A DNA stretch of 64,000 nucleotides from an uncultured Pelagibacteraceae bacterium (GCA_902624465.1 CACNXP010000002.1:1-64000); one strand, 5' to 3'. Positions 19,821 through 29,427 are shown, counted from the stretch's first letter. The notes: generated by a model not told the origin, from the sequence alone. Translations and numbers: made by a program.

Positions 19821-20223
19821 TATTGAACAAACTTTATCAATCATTAAACCAGATGCAGTGGAAAGAAACCTTGATAATGAAATTAAACAAATGTTTATAA
19901 AAAATGGATTTAATATATCTAAAGAAAAAAAAATCCAGATAGAAAAATCAGAGGCTGAAAAGTTTTATAAAGTTCATGAAACGAAACCATTTTACAATGA
20001 TTTATGTTCATATCTGTCATCTGGTCCAATTGTTGCAATGATACTTGAGAAAAAAAACGCTGTAGTTGACAATAGAAAACTAATGGGAGCAACTAATCCG
20101 AAAAACGCAGAGGATGGAACTATCAGGAAAAAGTATGGAATTTCAATAGATAAAAATTCTGTACATGGTTCGGATAGTGTTGAAAATGCAAAAATTGAAA
20201 TCGATTTTTTCTTTAAAGATTAG
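19813..20223 (+). CDS. ndk: Nucleoside diphosphate kinase
   Basis: This enzyme balances NTP and dNTP pools by transferring a phosphate through a phosphohistidine. The 136-residue protein starts at the ATG inside the pepA stop region; the TTG four codons upstream is less likely because MSNIEQTLSIIKPDAV is the normal family start. The motifs NPKNAEDGTIRKKYG and SVHGSDS, with the active-site His, are present. The stop overlaps convergent purN by 11 bases. Confidence 0.95.
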   Translation: MSNIEQTLSIIKPDAVERNLDNEIKQMFIKNGFNISKEKKIQIEKSEAEKFYKVHETKPFYNDLCSYLSSGPIVAMILEKKNAVVDNRKLMGATNPKNAEDGTIRKKYGISIDKNSVHGSDSVENAKIEIDFFFKD

Positions 20224-20797
20224 CAAATAACTTATTGATAGCCCTTGGATATAAGATGTGCTCATATTTCAATATTTTCTTTTGAAGAGATAAGGGTGTT
20301 TCTTTTTTTGATAATTTAACCTTTTTTTGAAGAATTATTTTTCCTGAGTCAAGTTTTGAGTTAACTAAATGTACTGTACATCCTGAGTATTTTTCTTTGT
20401 TTTGAATTGCTCTATCGTGTGTGTTTAACCCTTTGTATTTTGGTAATAAAGAAGGATGTATGTTCAAAATTTTTCCTTTAAACTTCTTAATAAAATCTTT
20501 AGATAAAATTTTCATGAACCCCGCAAGACATATTAGTTTAATGTCATTTGACTTAAGGTCTTTTAATATTCTTTTTTCTGAGGTTTTTTTGTTATCATAA
20601 TTATAAACTTTTTTTTTAATTTTATACAATTTTGCAAATTTGAGTCCTTTTGCTCTTACGTTATTTGAAATAATTAAATTTACCTCAATTGGAGAAACTT
20701 TTTTTAAAGAAAATTTAATTAGATTTTTTAAGTTACTTCCTGTTCCAGAAATAAAAATCGCTGTTCTTATTTTTTTAGGACCAATTAATTTTTCCAT
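20213..20797 (-). CDS. purN: Phosphoribosylglycinamide formyltransferase
   Basis: PurN formylates GAR to FGAR using 10-formyl-THF in purine synthesis. The 194-residue protein has the N-terminal GTGSNLKNLI loop, the catalytic block LNIHPSLLPKYKGLNTHDRA, and the catalytic Asp in VNSKLDSGKI. It overlaps the end of purM by 23 bases and is co-transcribed with it. It ends inside the convergent ndk gene. Confidence 0.95.
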   Translation of the reverse strand: MEKLIGPKKIRTAIFISGTGSNLKNLIKFSLKKVSPIEVNLIISNNVRAKGLKFAKLYKIKKKVYNYDNKKTSEKRILKDLKSNDIKLICLAGFMKILSKDFIKKFKGKILNIHPSLLPKYKGLNTHDRAIQNKEKYSGCTVHLVNSKLDSGKIILQKKVKLSKKETPLSLQKKILKYEHILYPRAINKLFANL

Positions 20798-21803
20798 TCA
20801 ATTTTATTTTTTTTGAATTTTTCGATATTTTGCCAATCACGTAAGGTTTATAATCTTTAGAAAAATATTTATTAATTTTTTTTAAATTTCTTGGATTTAT
20901 AATTAGACAAAAACCAACGCCCAAATTAAAAGTTCTTAACATTTCGTAGTCATTTACATTATTTTTTTTTAACCATTTAAAGATTTTTAAAGTTTTTATC
21001 TTTTCTAAATTAATTTCTGCACAAAGATTATTTGGAATAACTCTTTTGATATTGTCTGGTAAACCCCCACCGGTAATATTTGCGCAGCCATTAATTAGTT
21101 TCCTGTTAATCAGATTTAAAACTTCTTTAACATAAATCTTAGTTGGTTTTAGTAACTCTTTTTTTAAAAAAATATTTTTATTTATTATTATGTTTTTTCT
21201 TTTAATAATATTTCTAACCAATGAATAGCCATTAGAGTGTAAGCCACTGGATGGAATTGCTAAAATAATGTTATTTTCTTTGATATTACTTTTATTTAAA
21301 ATTTTTTTTTGTTCAACTAATCCAACTGCGAAACCAGCAATATCAAATTTATTTTTTTCATATGTACCAGGCATTTCAGCTGTTTCACCACCAACTAAAT
21401 CACAACCAGATATATTACACCCTTTAACAATTCCTTTAATGATTGATTTTAGTTTTGGTAAATTAATTTTGTTTATCGAAATATAATCTAAGAAAAAAAG
21501 GGGGGTTGCACCTTGGACTATTAAATCATTTACACTCATCGCAACTAAATCGATGCCAATAGTATCAAACCTTTTTAAAAGATTTGCTATTTCTATTTTA
21601 GTGCCAACTCCATCAGTGCATGCTACAATTTTTGGATTTTTTAAATTATCAGGTATATTTGTTATAGAACCAAAACCACCTATATTATTAAACTTTTTTT
21701 TGCCCTTTTTTTTTGATGAAATTAAAGATATGAACTTTATAAACTTATCTGCAGCCTTAATATCAACTCCACTTTTTTTGTATGTTAATAGACTTTTATT
21801 CAT
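20775..21803 (-). CDS. purM: Phosphoribosylformylglycinamidine cyclo-ligase
   Basis: PurM closes the imidazole ring to form AIR in purine synthesis. The 342-residue protein begins YKKSGVDIKAADKF and carries DGVGTKIEIA, GGETAEMPGTY and the GLHSNGYSLVR motif. It overlaps purN at its end. Its start codon is only 11 bases from the divergent DUF2066 gene start, so at least one promoter must lie inside a coding region. Confidence 0.96.
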   Translation of the reverse strand: MNKSLLTYKKSGVDIKAADKFIKFISLISSKKKGKKKFNNIGGFGSITNIPDNLKNPKIVACTDGVGTKIEIANLLKRFDTIGIDLVAMSVNDLIVQGATPLFFLDYISINKINLPKLKSIIKGIVKGCNISGCDLVGGETAEMPGTYEKNKFDIAGFAVGLVEQKKILNKSNIKENNIILAIPSSGLHSNGYSLVRNIIKRKNIIINKNIFLKKELLKPTKIYVKEVLNLINRKLINGCANITGGGLPDNIKRVIPNNLCAEINLEKIKTLKIFKWLKKNNVNDYEMLRTFNLGVGFCLIINPRNLKKINKYFSKDYKPYVIGKISKNSKKIKLNGKINWS

Positions 21804-21814
21804 TATTATTAAGT

Positions 21815-22891
21815 ATGATAATTAGATTTAAAAATTTTTCATATTTTTTATATATTTTTTTTATATGTCTATCTTTAAATATATTTTTTTTTTCCACAGA
21901 TAAAGTTGAGGCAAAATCTTTCGATGTAAATAATATTGAAATTTCAAAGCCGTTTGAAATAAATTTTGATAAAAATAAGGTTATAGACGACGGTTTTATT
22001 AAAGCTTTTTCAAGATTAATCTCAACTATTACAGTTTCTTCAGATCAAGCAATAATTAAAGGAATAAAATTAGCTGAAATAAAAGGAATGATCGAGTCTT
22101 TTTCTGTCAAAGAGGAAAGGTTTATAGATGAGATTTATTATGTAAATTTGGGTGTTACTTTTAATAAAAAAAAGATTTTCAATTATTTAGAAAATAAAAA
22201 TGTATTCCCATCAGTTCCAAATAAAAAACAATTCTTATTGTTTCCAATTATAATCGAGGAAAATAATGATAATTTGATAGCCTTTTCAGAAAATAATTTA
22301 TTTAACAACTGGAATAAGTACAATAAAAAATCTCATCTTCTCGAGTATCTTTTGCCAACAGAAGATTTAGAAGATTTAAATCTCATAAAAAAAAATTATG
22401 AGACAATTGAAAAATATGATTTTGAAGAGATTACCAGGAAATATAATTTAGATGACTCAATTGTAACTTTAGTTTTTAAAAATAACAAAAATATTAGAAT
22501 TTTATCGAGAATAACAATTGAAAATAAAGTAGTTTTAAAAAATCTTTCATTTTCTGATATAAATTTTAATGATGAGGATGATATTGCAAATTTAATAGAT
22601 AAATTAAAAATAATTTACGAAGATCACTGGAAAATTTTCAATAGAATTAATACCTCAATTAAACTCCCGATATTTGTTAAATTAGATGCTGATGATAATT
22701 TAAAAGTTTCAAATTTTGAAAAAATATTAAATGAAATAAATTTGATATATGATTATTTTGTTTTAAAATTTGATAAAAACCATATTTATTATCAAATTGT
22801 TTTTAATGGTACTCCAAATATATTTTTGAAATTAATGAAAGATAAAAATTTTGTTTTTAGCACTCAGAATAAGACGTGGATATTAAAATGA
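21815..22891 (+). CDS. DUF2066-type secreted protein
   Basis: A 358-residue protein with a signal sequence (Arg/Lys-containing start, then a long hydrophobic segment to about residue 25, ending near KVEAKSF). The mature part resembles DUF2066 proteins found upstream of hda in alphaproteobacteria; the function is unknown. The ATG at 21815 is preferred over 21782 because the upstream version would overlap divergent purM and lacks a signal-peptide-like start. Its TGA overlaps the hda ATG (ATGA). Confidence 0.7.
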   Translation: MIIRFKNFSYFLYIFFICLSLNIFFFSTDKVEAKSFDVNNIEISKPFEINFDKNKVIDDGFIKAFSRLISTITVSSDQAIIKGIKLAEIKGMIESFSVKEERFIDEIYYVNLGVTFNKKKIFNYLENKNVFPSVPNKKQFLLFPIIIEENNDNLIAFSENNLFNNWNKYNKKSHLLEYLLPTEDLEDLNLIKKNYETIEKYDFEEITRKYNLDDSIVTLVFKNNKNIRILSRITIENKVVLKNLSFSDINFNDEDDIANLIDKLKIIYEDHWKIFNRINTSIKLPIFVKLDADDNLKVSNFEKILNEINLIYDYFVLKFDKNHIYYQIVFNGTPNIFLKLMKDKNFVFSTQNKTWILK

Positions 22892-23550
22892 AAAATATAA
22901 ATCAAGAAATTATCAAATTTAAATACGATGGTAATTTTAAAGAAGATGATTTTTATGTATCAAAAAGTAATAAACAAATATTTGATTTATTAAACAAATG
23001 GCCCAAATGGGAAAAAAATTTTCTCAATATTAGTGGTGAAAAATTTTCTGGAAAGACACATTTAATTAATATTTTTTTAAAAAAATATAAAGGAACTAAA
23101 ATTGAAGCTAATTTATTAAGTGATTATGATTTTAAAAAGATAAAGATCTTCCAAAATATTATTTTAGAAAATGTGTCTGAAAAGATTAATGAAAATTTAT
23201 TTTTTACTCTTTGTAATATAGTTGAACAAGACAATAAATATTTAATAGTTACATCTGAAAGTTCCATTGTAAATATTGATTTTAAGTTGAATGATTTAAA
23301 ATCCAGATCAAAAAGTTTTTTACTACAAAATATTAATAAACCTGATGATGAACTTTTATTTGCTTTAGTTTTAAAAAACTTATCTGATCGTCAAATATCA
23401 ATAGATAAAAAATTAATTGATTATATTATTAAAAGAATTGACAGATCATATGGAAAAATAGTTGATTTTATATATAAAATCGACGAAGTAAGTTTAAAAA
23501 AAAAAAGACCTATAAATTTAAGTACAATTAAAGAGGTATTGGGAGAATAA
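22888..23550 (+). CDS. hda: DnaA-related regulatory protein, Hda-like
   Basis: A 220-residue protein resembling the DnaA AAA+ domain without the DNA-binding domain. A P-loop-like GEKFSGKTHLINIF is present near residues 45-58. The Walker B region (KIFQNIILENVSE) lacks the usual paired acidic residues. Hda with the beta clamp promotes ATP hydrolysis by DnaA after initiation. The ATG overlapping the DUF2066 stop is chosen over a GTG four codons earlier. Position before aspS and after DUF2066 supports the call. It could instead be a divergent DnaA paralogue of other function. Confidence 0.72.
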   Translation: MKNINQEIIKFKYDGNFKEDDFYVSKSNKQIFDLLNKWPKWEKNFLNISGEKFSGKTHLINIFLKKYKGTKIEANLLSDYDFKKIKIFQNIILENVSEKINENLFFTLCNIVEQDNKYLIVTSESSIVNIDFKLNDLKSRSKSFLLQNINKPDDELLFALVLKNLSDRQISIDKKLIDYIIKRIDRSYGKIVDFIYKIDEVSLKKKRPINLSTIKEVLGE

Positions 23551-25329
23551 TTGAATAAATATAGAAGTCACAATTGTAACGAACTTAGAAAAAAAAATGT
23601 TGGGAGTAGTATTTTACTCTCAGGATGGATTAATAAGAAGCGTGATCATGGAAATCTCTTATTTTTAGATTTACGTGATAACTACGGCACTACACAATGT
23701 ATAGTAGATAAAGAAAATAAAAACTTCAAAGATTTAGAAAAATTACAACTTGAAACAGTTATTAAAGTAGAGGGTAAAGTAATTGATAGATCAAATGATA
23801 CAATTAATAAAGAGATAGAAACAGGAGAGATTGAAGTAACTATCGAAAATTTTATTATTTTAGGTAAGTGCAAAGAATTGCCAATGCCTGTTTTTAGCGA
23901 TCAAGAATATTCTGAAGAAATCAGATTAAAATATCGATATTTAGATTTAAGAAGAAAAAAAATTCATGCAAATATTATTTTGAGATCAAAAGTTATTTCG
24001 TTTATTAGAAATGAAATGAATAAATTTGGTTTTTTAGAGTTCCAAACACCAATATTAACTTCATCAAGTCCTGAGGGAGCAAGAGATTTTCTTGTGCCAA
24101 GTAGATTGAATCCAGGTAAGTTTTATGCTTTGCCGCAGGCACCTCAACAATTTAAGCAACTTATAATGGTTTCAGGCTTTGATAAATATTTTCAAATTGC
24201 TCCATGTTTTAGAGATGAAGATGCTCGTGCTGACCGAAGTCCAGGTGAGTTTTATCAATTAGATTTAGAGATGTCTTTTGTTGAGCAAGAGGACGTTTTT
24301 AAAGTTGTTGAACAATTATTAGTTAACACATTTAAAAAATTTTCAAAAAAAAAAATTATAACAGAAAAATTTCCAAGAATTTCCTATAAAGATGCTCTTT
24401 TAAAGTATGGAAGTGATAAACCCGATCTTAGAAATCCACTGATAATTGAAGACATAACAGAAATTTTTATAAGAGAGGATGTTTCTTTTGATATCTTTAA
24501 AAAACTTGTGAAGTCTGGCTCAAATGTAAGATGTATTGTTACTCAGAATACGAAAGATAAACCAAGAAGTTTTTTTGACAATATTGATAGATGGGCCAAA
24601 GATGAGGGAGCTTCTGGCCTAGCTTATTTCACTATTGAGAATGGGATTTCTGCAAAAGGACCAGTGGGTAAATTTTTTTCAAAAGAGTCTTTAGAGGAAA
24701 TCATGAAAAAAACAGGTGCAAAAGTTGGAGATAGTATATTTATGGCTTGTAGTAAAAAAAAGGATTTAGAGCGAATAACTAGCTTGGCTAGAGACAAAAT
24801 TGCAAAAGACTTAAATTTAATAGATGATAATATTTTTGCATTTTGTTGGATAGTTGATTATCCAATGTTTGAAAAAAATGATCAAACTAATAAAATTGAA
24901 TTTAGCCACAATCCTTTTTCGATGCCGCAAGGAGAAATCAAAAAACTTAATTTTGAAAAACCTTTGGACATGTTAGCTTATCAGTACGACATAGTTTGTA
25001 ATGGGATTGAACTATCATCTGGTGCTATAAGAAATCATATTCCTGAACTTATGTATAAATTATTTGCTATTGCTGGTTATGATAAAGATCAAGTTGATGA
25101 AAAATTTAGTGGAATGATTAATGCTTTAAGCTATGGTGCGCCTCCGCATGGAGGAATTGCCCCTGGAATTGATAGAATAATAATGCTTTTGGCAAACGAA
25201 AAAAATATTAGGGAAGTAACTATGTTTCCAATGAACCAAAACGCTCAAGATTTAATGATGAATGCTCCTTCATCAATAGATGAGAAACAATTAAAGGAGC
25301 TTAATCTAGCTCTCAAAATAAAAAAATAG
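23551..25329 (+). CDS. aspS: Aspartyl-tRNA synthetase
   Basis: A class II synthetase of 592 residues. It has an N-terminal OB-fold anticodon-binding domain with LSGWINKKRDHG and LLFLDLRDNYG, class II motif 2 in FRDEDARADRSPGEFYQLD, the bacterial insertion domain, and motif 3 in GGIAPGIDRIIML. The start is TTG directly after the hda stop; the family normally starts with M-x-KYR-x-H, which matches NKYRSH here, and no closer ATG exists. Whether it also charges tRNA-Asn cannot be told by eye. Confidence 0.96.
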   Translation: MNKYRSHNCNELRKKNVGSSILLSGWINKKRDHGNLLFLDLRDNYGTTQCIVDKENKNFKDLEKLQLETVIKVEGKVIDRSNDTINKEIETGEIEVTIENFIILGKCKELPMPVFSDQEYSEEIRLKYRYLDLRRKKIHANIILRSKVISFIRNEMNKFGFLEFQTPILTSSSPEGARDFLVPSRLNPGKFYALPQAPQQFKQLIMVSGFDKYFQIAPCFRDEDARADRSPGEFYQLDLEMSFVEQEDVFKVVEQLLVNTFKKFSKKKIITEKFPRISYKDALLKYGSDKPDLRNPLIIEDITEIFIREDVSFDIFKKLVKSGSNVRCIVTQNTKDKPRSFFDNIDRWAKDEGASGLAYFTIENGISAKGPVGKFFSKESLEEIMKKTGAKVGDSIFMACSKKKDLERITSLARDKIAKDLNLIDDNIFAFCWIVDYPMFEKNDQTNKIEFSHNPFSMPQGEIKKLNFEKPLDMLAYQYDIVCNGIELSSGAIRNHIPELMYKLFAIAGYDKDQVDEKFSGMINALSYGAPPHGGIAPGIDRIIMLLANEKNIREVTMFPMNQNAQDLMMNAPSSIDEKQLKELNLALKIKK

Positions 25330-25330
25330 A

Positions 25331-26155
25331 TTATTTTTTACCTTTAAGATTTATCTTTACATCTGATAAATCTACTAAATTTTTCTTATAGTTATTTCTT
25401 ACGAAACCTTTACTAGTAATATCTTTTACTATTTTCAAAAGTTGATTTTGATCATCTGAGTTTTGCTCATCAATATTTGAAATTTCTGAATTACCAATTG
25501 AAGGTGTATGAGCTAAATCCTCTCTATTTTGATAAGAAATCGCTAATTCTCTAAAAATATAATCTAGAATTGACGTTGCGGTTAAAATTCTATCATTTCC
25601 ATGAACTTTACCGGAAGGTTCAAATTTTGTACCAACAAAAGCACTTATAAATTCATCCAGTGGAACTCCATATTGCAGACCTAAGGACACTGCTATAGCA
25701 AAATTGTTCATTAGAGCTTTAACTAATTCACCCTCTTTGCTTGTATCAATAAAAATTTCTCCAATTTTTCCATCTTCGTATTCACCAGTGTGTAAATATA
25801 CTTTATGATCACCAATAGTTGCTTTTTGAATGTAGCCTTTTCTTCTATCTGGCATACTAAATCTTTTTCCTGATTTTTCCGAATTATTGTTATTTGACTT
25901 GATTATATTCTCTAAATGTTTTGATGATGATTGGTTATTTGTGGTTACTACATCAATTTTATTATTTTCAATAATTTTTTTGTTATTTGGATCTAAACTT
26001 TTGGTTTTTCTATTATCAAGTTTTACGTCAAGGACTTCAAATTTTCCATCGTCGCGTTTTTCCAAATTTTTAAGCTCAGTTTCATTGATGTCGTCTAAAT
26101 AATGATTTACTTTAAAAGTACAAGTGTAATATGTCTCAACTAAATATTTTGCCAT
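25331..26155 (-). CDS. Stand-alone ribonucleotide-reductase C-terminal-type protein (TSCPD-like)
   Basis: A 274-residue protein that matches the C-terminal tail of class II (B12-dependent) NrdJ rather than a whole reductase. The block [54 protein letters not shown] and [16 protein letters not shown] is NrdJ-like. It lacks the radical-domain and substrate-site motifs. The N-terminal 45 residues ([14 protein letters not shown]) and a Ser/Asn-rich linker are distinctive. It is alone on the minus strand between aspS and NDUFA12. The function is unknown; an accessory or regulatory role in dNTP synthesis is a guess. Confidence 0.6.
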   Translation of the reverse strand: MAKYLVETYYTCTFKVNHYLDDINETELKNLEKRDDGKFEVLDVKLDNRKTKSLDPNNKKIIENNKIDVVTTNNQSSSKHLENIIKSNNNNSEKSGKRFSMPDRRKGYIQKATIGDHKVYLHTGEYEDGKIGEIFIDTSKEGELVKALMNNFAIAVSLGLQYGVPLDEFISAFVGTKFEPSGKVHGNDRILTATSILDYIFRELAISYQNREDLAHTPSIGNSEISNIDEQNSDDQNQLLKIVKDITSKGFVRNNYKKNLVDLSDVKINLKGKK

Positions 26156-26274
26156 TTAACCTCAGTCGTTATTTTAAATTTTATTTGAATAATGAATCAA
26201 TTAATTTATATACAAAAACAAATTTTAGTCTAATTTAATTTATACAATTTGAAATTGAAAATAAAAATTATATT

Positions 26275-26634
26275 ATGTTGACATTTATAAAAAAAATTTT
26301 CACTTGGTGGAATCGAGACACTTTTGGAACCAGACTAAAAACAATCTTATTTGGTAAATTAGCAGGAACAGATCATTTGGGAAATAAATATTACGAGTCC
26401 AAAAATGGAAAAAGATGGGTGATTTATGCTGCAGAAATTGACGCATCAAAAATACCTGTTGAGTGGTATTCTTGGATACATTTCACTCATAATAAAATAG
26501 AAAATAATCATGAACTAAAAAAATATGATTGGCAAAAACCTCATCAAGAGAATTTAACTGGCACAGATTCAGCTTATTATCCAAATAAAAATAAAAATGT
26601 TACTCAAAAAAAATACAAGTCCTGGAAGGACTAA
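26275..26634 (+). CDS. NADH:ubiquinone oxidoreductase accessory subunit NDUFA12
   Basis: A 119-residue protein of the NDUFA12/B17.2 family, a supernumerary complex I subunit shared by alphaproteobacteria and mitochondria. The motifs FGTRLKTILFGKLAGTDHLGN, NGKRWVIY, and VPVEWYSWIHF-like IPVEWYSWIHF are present. The start is the first ATG after a 119-base AT-rich gap. It overlaps the DUF2155 gene by 38 bases, the usual alphaproteobacterial pairing. Confidence 0.9.
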   Translation: MLTFIKKIFTWWNRDTFGTRLKTILFGKLAGTDHLGNKYYESKNGKRWVIYAAEIDASKIPVEWYSWIHFTHNKIENNHELKKYDWQKPHQENLTGTDSAYYPNKNKNVTQKKYKSWKD

Positions 26635-26995
26635 ATTAAATTTACTTATTTTTTTATTTTTTGCACTTCCTTTTTTTGTGCACTCCGAGCAAAATTTAGA
26701 AGGTAATTACACTAATATAAAAATTTTAGATAAAATTTCCTCAAAAAATATTTTAGTAAAACTTAAAAATGGAGAAGTAAAAAGACATAAAGATCTTCTT
26801 ATTAAAAGCATGAAATGTAAAAACGCTAAATTTGATGATAATCCAGAAATTACAGCTTATATTCAAGTGAGGGATCTAACTAATAAGAATAAAGATGATG
26901 TATTTGTTTTTAATAACTGGATGTTTTCATCAAGCCCATCTATAACTCCATTTGATCACCCTGTATATGATATTTGGTTAGTAAGTTGTTATTAG
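26597..26995 (+). CDS. DUF2155 secreted protein
   Basis: A 132-residue protein with a signal peptide (Lys/Arg-rich start, hydrophobic stretch, end near VHSEQ at residue 31) and a DUF2155 core: ILDKISSKN, a Cys in SMKCKNAKF, and the ending NNWMFSSSPSITPFDHPVYDIWLVSC. The function is unknown; two conserved cysteines could form a disulfide in the periplasm. It overlaps NDUFA12 upstream and convergent accC downstream (4 bases). Confidence 0.8.
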   Translation: MLLKKNTSPGRTKLNLLIFLFFALPFFVHSEQNLEGNYTNIKILDKISSKNILVKLKNGEVKRHKDLLIKSMKCKNAKFDDNPEITAYIQVRDLTNKNKDDVFVFNNWMFSSSPSITPFDHPVYDIWLVSCY

Positions 26996-28329
26996 ACTAA
27001 TTTTTCATTATCAAGCCAACTAACGTTAAAGTCAGAATTGATAAATTTTTGATGACTCAAAAGTTTTTTATGCAAAGGAATAGTTGTTGTAATGCCTTCA
27101 ATAACAAATTCATCCAATGATCTATTCATTCTTTGTATTGCTTCACTTCTATTTCTACCATGGCAAATTAATTTACATATCATACTGTCATAATAAGGGG
27201 TTACTTTATAACCTTGAAAGATTGCTCCATCTACTCTCGTTCTAAAACCTGATGGTTGATGACACATACCGATAGTACCCGGTGATGGCTGGAAATTTTT
27301 TTCAGGATCCTCAGCATTTATTCTACATTCGATGGCATGGCCTCTAGGATTTATATCTGATTGTTTAAGAGCTGTTTCACCAGTAAAAGCAATAAATATT
27401 TGTTCTTTAATTATATCTATTCCTGTAACCATTTCAGTGACAGGATGTTCGACCTGAACCCTTGTATTCATCTCTAAAAAATAAAATTTTCCATCTTCAT
27501 ATATAAACTCCACTGTGCCAGCTCCTTGATAACCAATTTTTCTAACCATGTTTACAGTTTTATTAAATAAATCTTTTCTTATTTCATCATTTAAAACAGG
27601 GCTTGGAGTTTCCTCAATGAGTTTTTGATGTCTTCTCTGAACAGAACAATCCCTTTCATGCAAGTGAATTGTTGCATTTTTTCCAGCTAAAATTTGAACT
27701 TCTATATGCCTTGGATTTTGAAAAAATTTCTCGATATAAACTTCATCATTACCAAAATATTTTTTTGCCTCTGATTTTGCTGTAGAAAACAATGTCTCAA
27801 AATCTTCCTCTTTTTTAACAATTTTCATGCCTTTACCTCCTCCACCTCCAGAAGCTTTAATTAAGACGGGGAAACCAATTTTTTTACACAACTCTTTAGC
27901 TGCAGCCACATCTCGAACACCACCTTCAGATCCCTCTATAACAGGTAATCCATTTTCTTTTGCAATTTTTTTTGCTTGAATTTTATCTCCCATCATTTCT
28001 ATATGTTTTGCAGAAGCACCAATAAATTTGATTTTATTTTCTTCAAGTATCTTTGCGAAGTTTACATTTTCAGATAAAAAACCATAACCAGGATGAACCG
28101 CCTCAGCATTAGTCAAATCTATAGCTGATAAAAGTGCAGGAATATTTAAATAACTATTAGCCGGTTGATGAGAGCCTATACAAACACTTTCATCTGCTAA
28201 TTTAACATGCATACTCTCCCTATCCACGTCAGAATGAACAGCAACAGTAGAGATTCCCCATTCTTTACAGGCTCTAATAATTCTAACTGCAATTTCCCCA
28301 CGATTTGCAATCAAAATTTTTTTAAACAT
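26992..28329 (-). CDS. accC: Acetyl-CoA carboxylase biotin carboxylase subunit
   Basis: This ATP-dependent enzyme carboxylates biotin on AccB. The 445-residue protein begins MFKKILIANRGEIAVRIIRA and contains the ATP-grasp glycine loop ASGGGGGKGMK, the HERDCSVQRRHQK stretch and the catalytic EMNTRVQVEHPVTE motif. It overlaps the accB stop by one base. The two subunits are transcribed together after aroQ. Confidence 0.97.
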   Translation of the reverse strand: MFKKILIANRGEIAVRIIRACKEWGISTVAVHSDVDRESMHVKLADESVCIGSHQPANSYLNIPALLSAIDLTNAEAVHPGYGFLSENVNFAKILEENKIKFIGASAKHIEMMGDKIQAKKIAKENGLPVIEGSEGGVRDVAAAKELCKKIGFPVLIKASGGGGGKGMKIVKKEEDFETLFSTAKSEAKKYFGNDEVYIEKFFQNPRHIEVQILAGKNATIHLHERDCSVQRRHQKLIEETPSPVLNDEIRKDLFNKTVNMVRKIGYQGAGTVEFIYEDGKFYFLEMNTRVQVEHPVTEMVTGIDIIKEQIFIAFTGETALKQSDINPRGHAIECRINAEDPEKNFQPSPGTIGMCHQPSGFRTRVDGAIFQGYKVTPYYDSMICKLICHGRNRSEAIQRMNRSLDEFVIEGITTTIPLHKKLLSHQKFINSDFNVSWLDNEKLV

Positions 28330-28760
28330 TATTCTAGAATGATAAGGGTTTGGCCAAATTCAACAGGTTGACCATCAGCTACAAGTATCTTTTTTACTAT
28401 TCCATCAGAACTTGAGGGCACATGATTCATAGTTTTCATAGCCTCTACAATCATAATAGTATCACCTTTTCTAATTTTTTTTCCAACCTCTACAAATTTT
28501 TTAGCTCCAGGCTCTGGTGCATGGTAAGCAGTACCAATAATTGGCGATGTAACTTCAATTCCAGATATATCATTTTGACTTTCTATATTTTTATTTGAGC
28601 TTATTTCTTTTGACAAAGTTTGATTTGTTTGATTGTTAATTGAAATATTATTTTTTGAGACTTTTATTTTGGTATCTTTTTCAGTGTACTCCAGTTCAGT
28701 AAGATTAAATTCATCCAAATAATCACTTAACTCTTTTATTATTTTTTTATCTATCTTCAT
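28329..28760 (-). CDS. accB: Biotin carboxyl carrier protein
   Basis: A 143-residue carrier. The C-terminal biotinyl domain holds the EAMKTMNHV motif, whose Lys is biotinylated, and the family thumb region GTAYHAPEPGAKKFVEVG. A Ser/Asn-rich linker joins it to the N-terminal helix (IIKELSDYLDEFNL). It overlaps aroQ by 14 bases upstream and accC by 1 downstream. The carrier shuttles CO2 from AccC to the AccAD carboxyltransferase; accA and accD are not in this window. Confidence 0.96.
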   Translation of the reverse strand: MKIDKKIIKELSDYLDEFNLTELEYTEKDTKIKVSKNNISINNQTNQTLSKEISSNKNIESQNDISGIEVTSPIIGTAYHAPEPGAKKFVEVGKKIRKGDTIMIVEAMKTMNHVPSSSDGIVKKILVADGQPVEFGQTLIILE

Positions 28761-29196
28761 GTTGGATTAGTTTTTGCATTGAAATTATGGCTAAAATATA
28801 ACCATCAGCATTTAGGCCAAATATTCCACCAGTAGCCACGTCACTTATTAAAGATTTTTTTCTAAATTCTTCACGTTTATAGATATTTGAAATATGTACT
28901 TCAATAATAGGTTTTTTAAAAATCTCTAAAGCATCTCTAATTGCAATTGAGGTGTGAGTAAATGCAGCAGCATTAATTATCATCCCATCAAATTTTTCTC
29001 TTGCATTTTGTATTATATTAACCAATTCCCCCTCTATATTTGATTGTGCAAATTCAGCAGAAAGCCCTAATTCTTTTGATTTTGCCAAGCACTCTTTTTT
29101 AAGTTTGTCAAAAGTGATCGATCCATATTGTGATTGTTCTCTTTCACCTAATAGATTAATATTTGGACCATTAATAATAATTATTTTATTATTCAT
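28747..29196 (-). CDS. aroQ: 3-dehydroquinate dehydratase, type II
   Basis: The third step of the shikimate pathway. The 149-residue protein begins with the NGPNINLLGEREQSQYG motif, which includes the catalytic Tyr, and carries NAAAFTHTS and EVHISNIYKREEFR with the catalytic His. The aroQ-accB-accC order is common in alphaproteobacteria. Its ATG is 16 bases from the divergent thiS start. Confidence 0.96.
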   Translation of the reverse strand: MNNKIIIINGPNINLLGEREQSQYGSITFDKLKKECLAKSKELGLSAEFAQSNIEGELVNIIQNAREKFDGMIINAAAFTHTSIAIRDALEIFKKPIIEVHISNIYKREEFRKKSLISDVATGGIFGLNADGYILAIISMQKLIQHEDR

Positions 29197-29212
29197 TCAG
29201 CTTTTATATACG

Positions 29213-29425
29213 ATGAAAAAAAAAATAAAAATAAAATTAAATGGGAAATTTAAAGCTATTAATTATAATTCAACACTATTCAATATTGTTCAAAAAAACA
29301 AAATTCCATTATCGAAAGTAGCTATTGAATTAAATCAAGAAATAGTAGATAAAAAAAAAATAAAAAGCATCAACCTTAAAAATAATGATAAAATAGAAAT
29401 AGTTCATTTCATTGGAGGTGGTTAA
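29213..29425 (+). CDS. thiS: Sulfur carrier protein ThiS
   Basis: A 70-residue ubiquitin-like sulfur carrier ending in IVHFIGGG, with the C-terminal Gly-Gly that is adenylated and thiocarboxylated for thiazole synthesis. The ATG at 29213 is chosen because the family starts at about this point; an upstream in-frame ATG at 29105 would run through divergent aroQ. The ending overlaps a GGAGGTGG ribosome site for thiG, so the Gly codons double as the next gene's SD. Confidence 0.88.
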   Translation: MKKKIKIKLNGKFKAINYNSTLFNIVQKNKIPLSKVAIELNQEIVDKKKIKSINLKNNDKIEIVHFIGGG

Positions 29426-29427
29426 AA

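Noticed and set aside
22876-22887. GTG start for the Hda-like gene
   Set aside because: The ATG at 22888 forms the ATGA overlap with the upstream stop that is typical of this genome, and adds no atypical residues.
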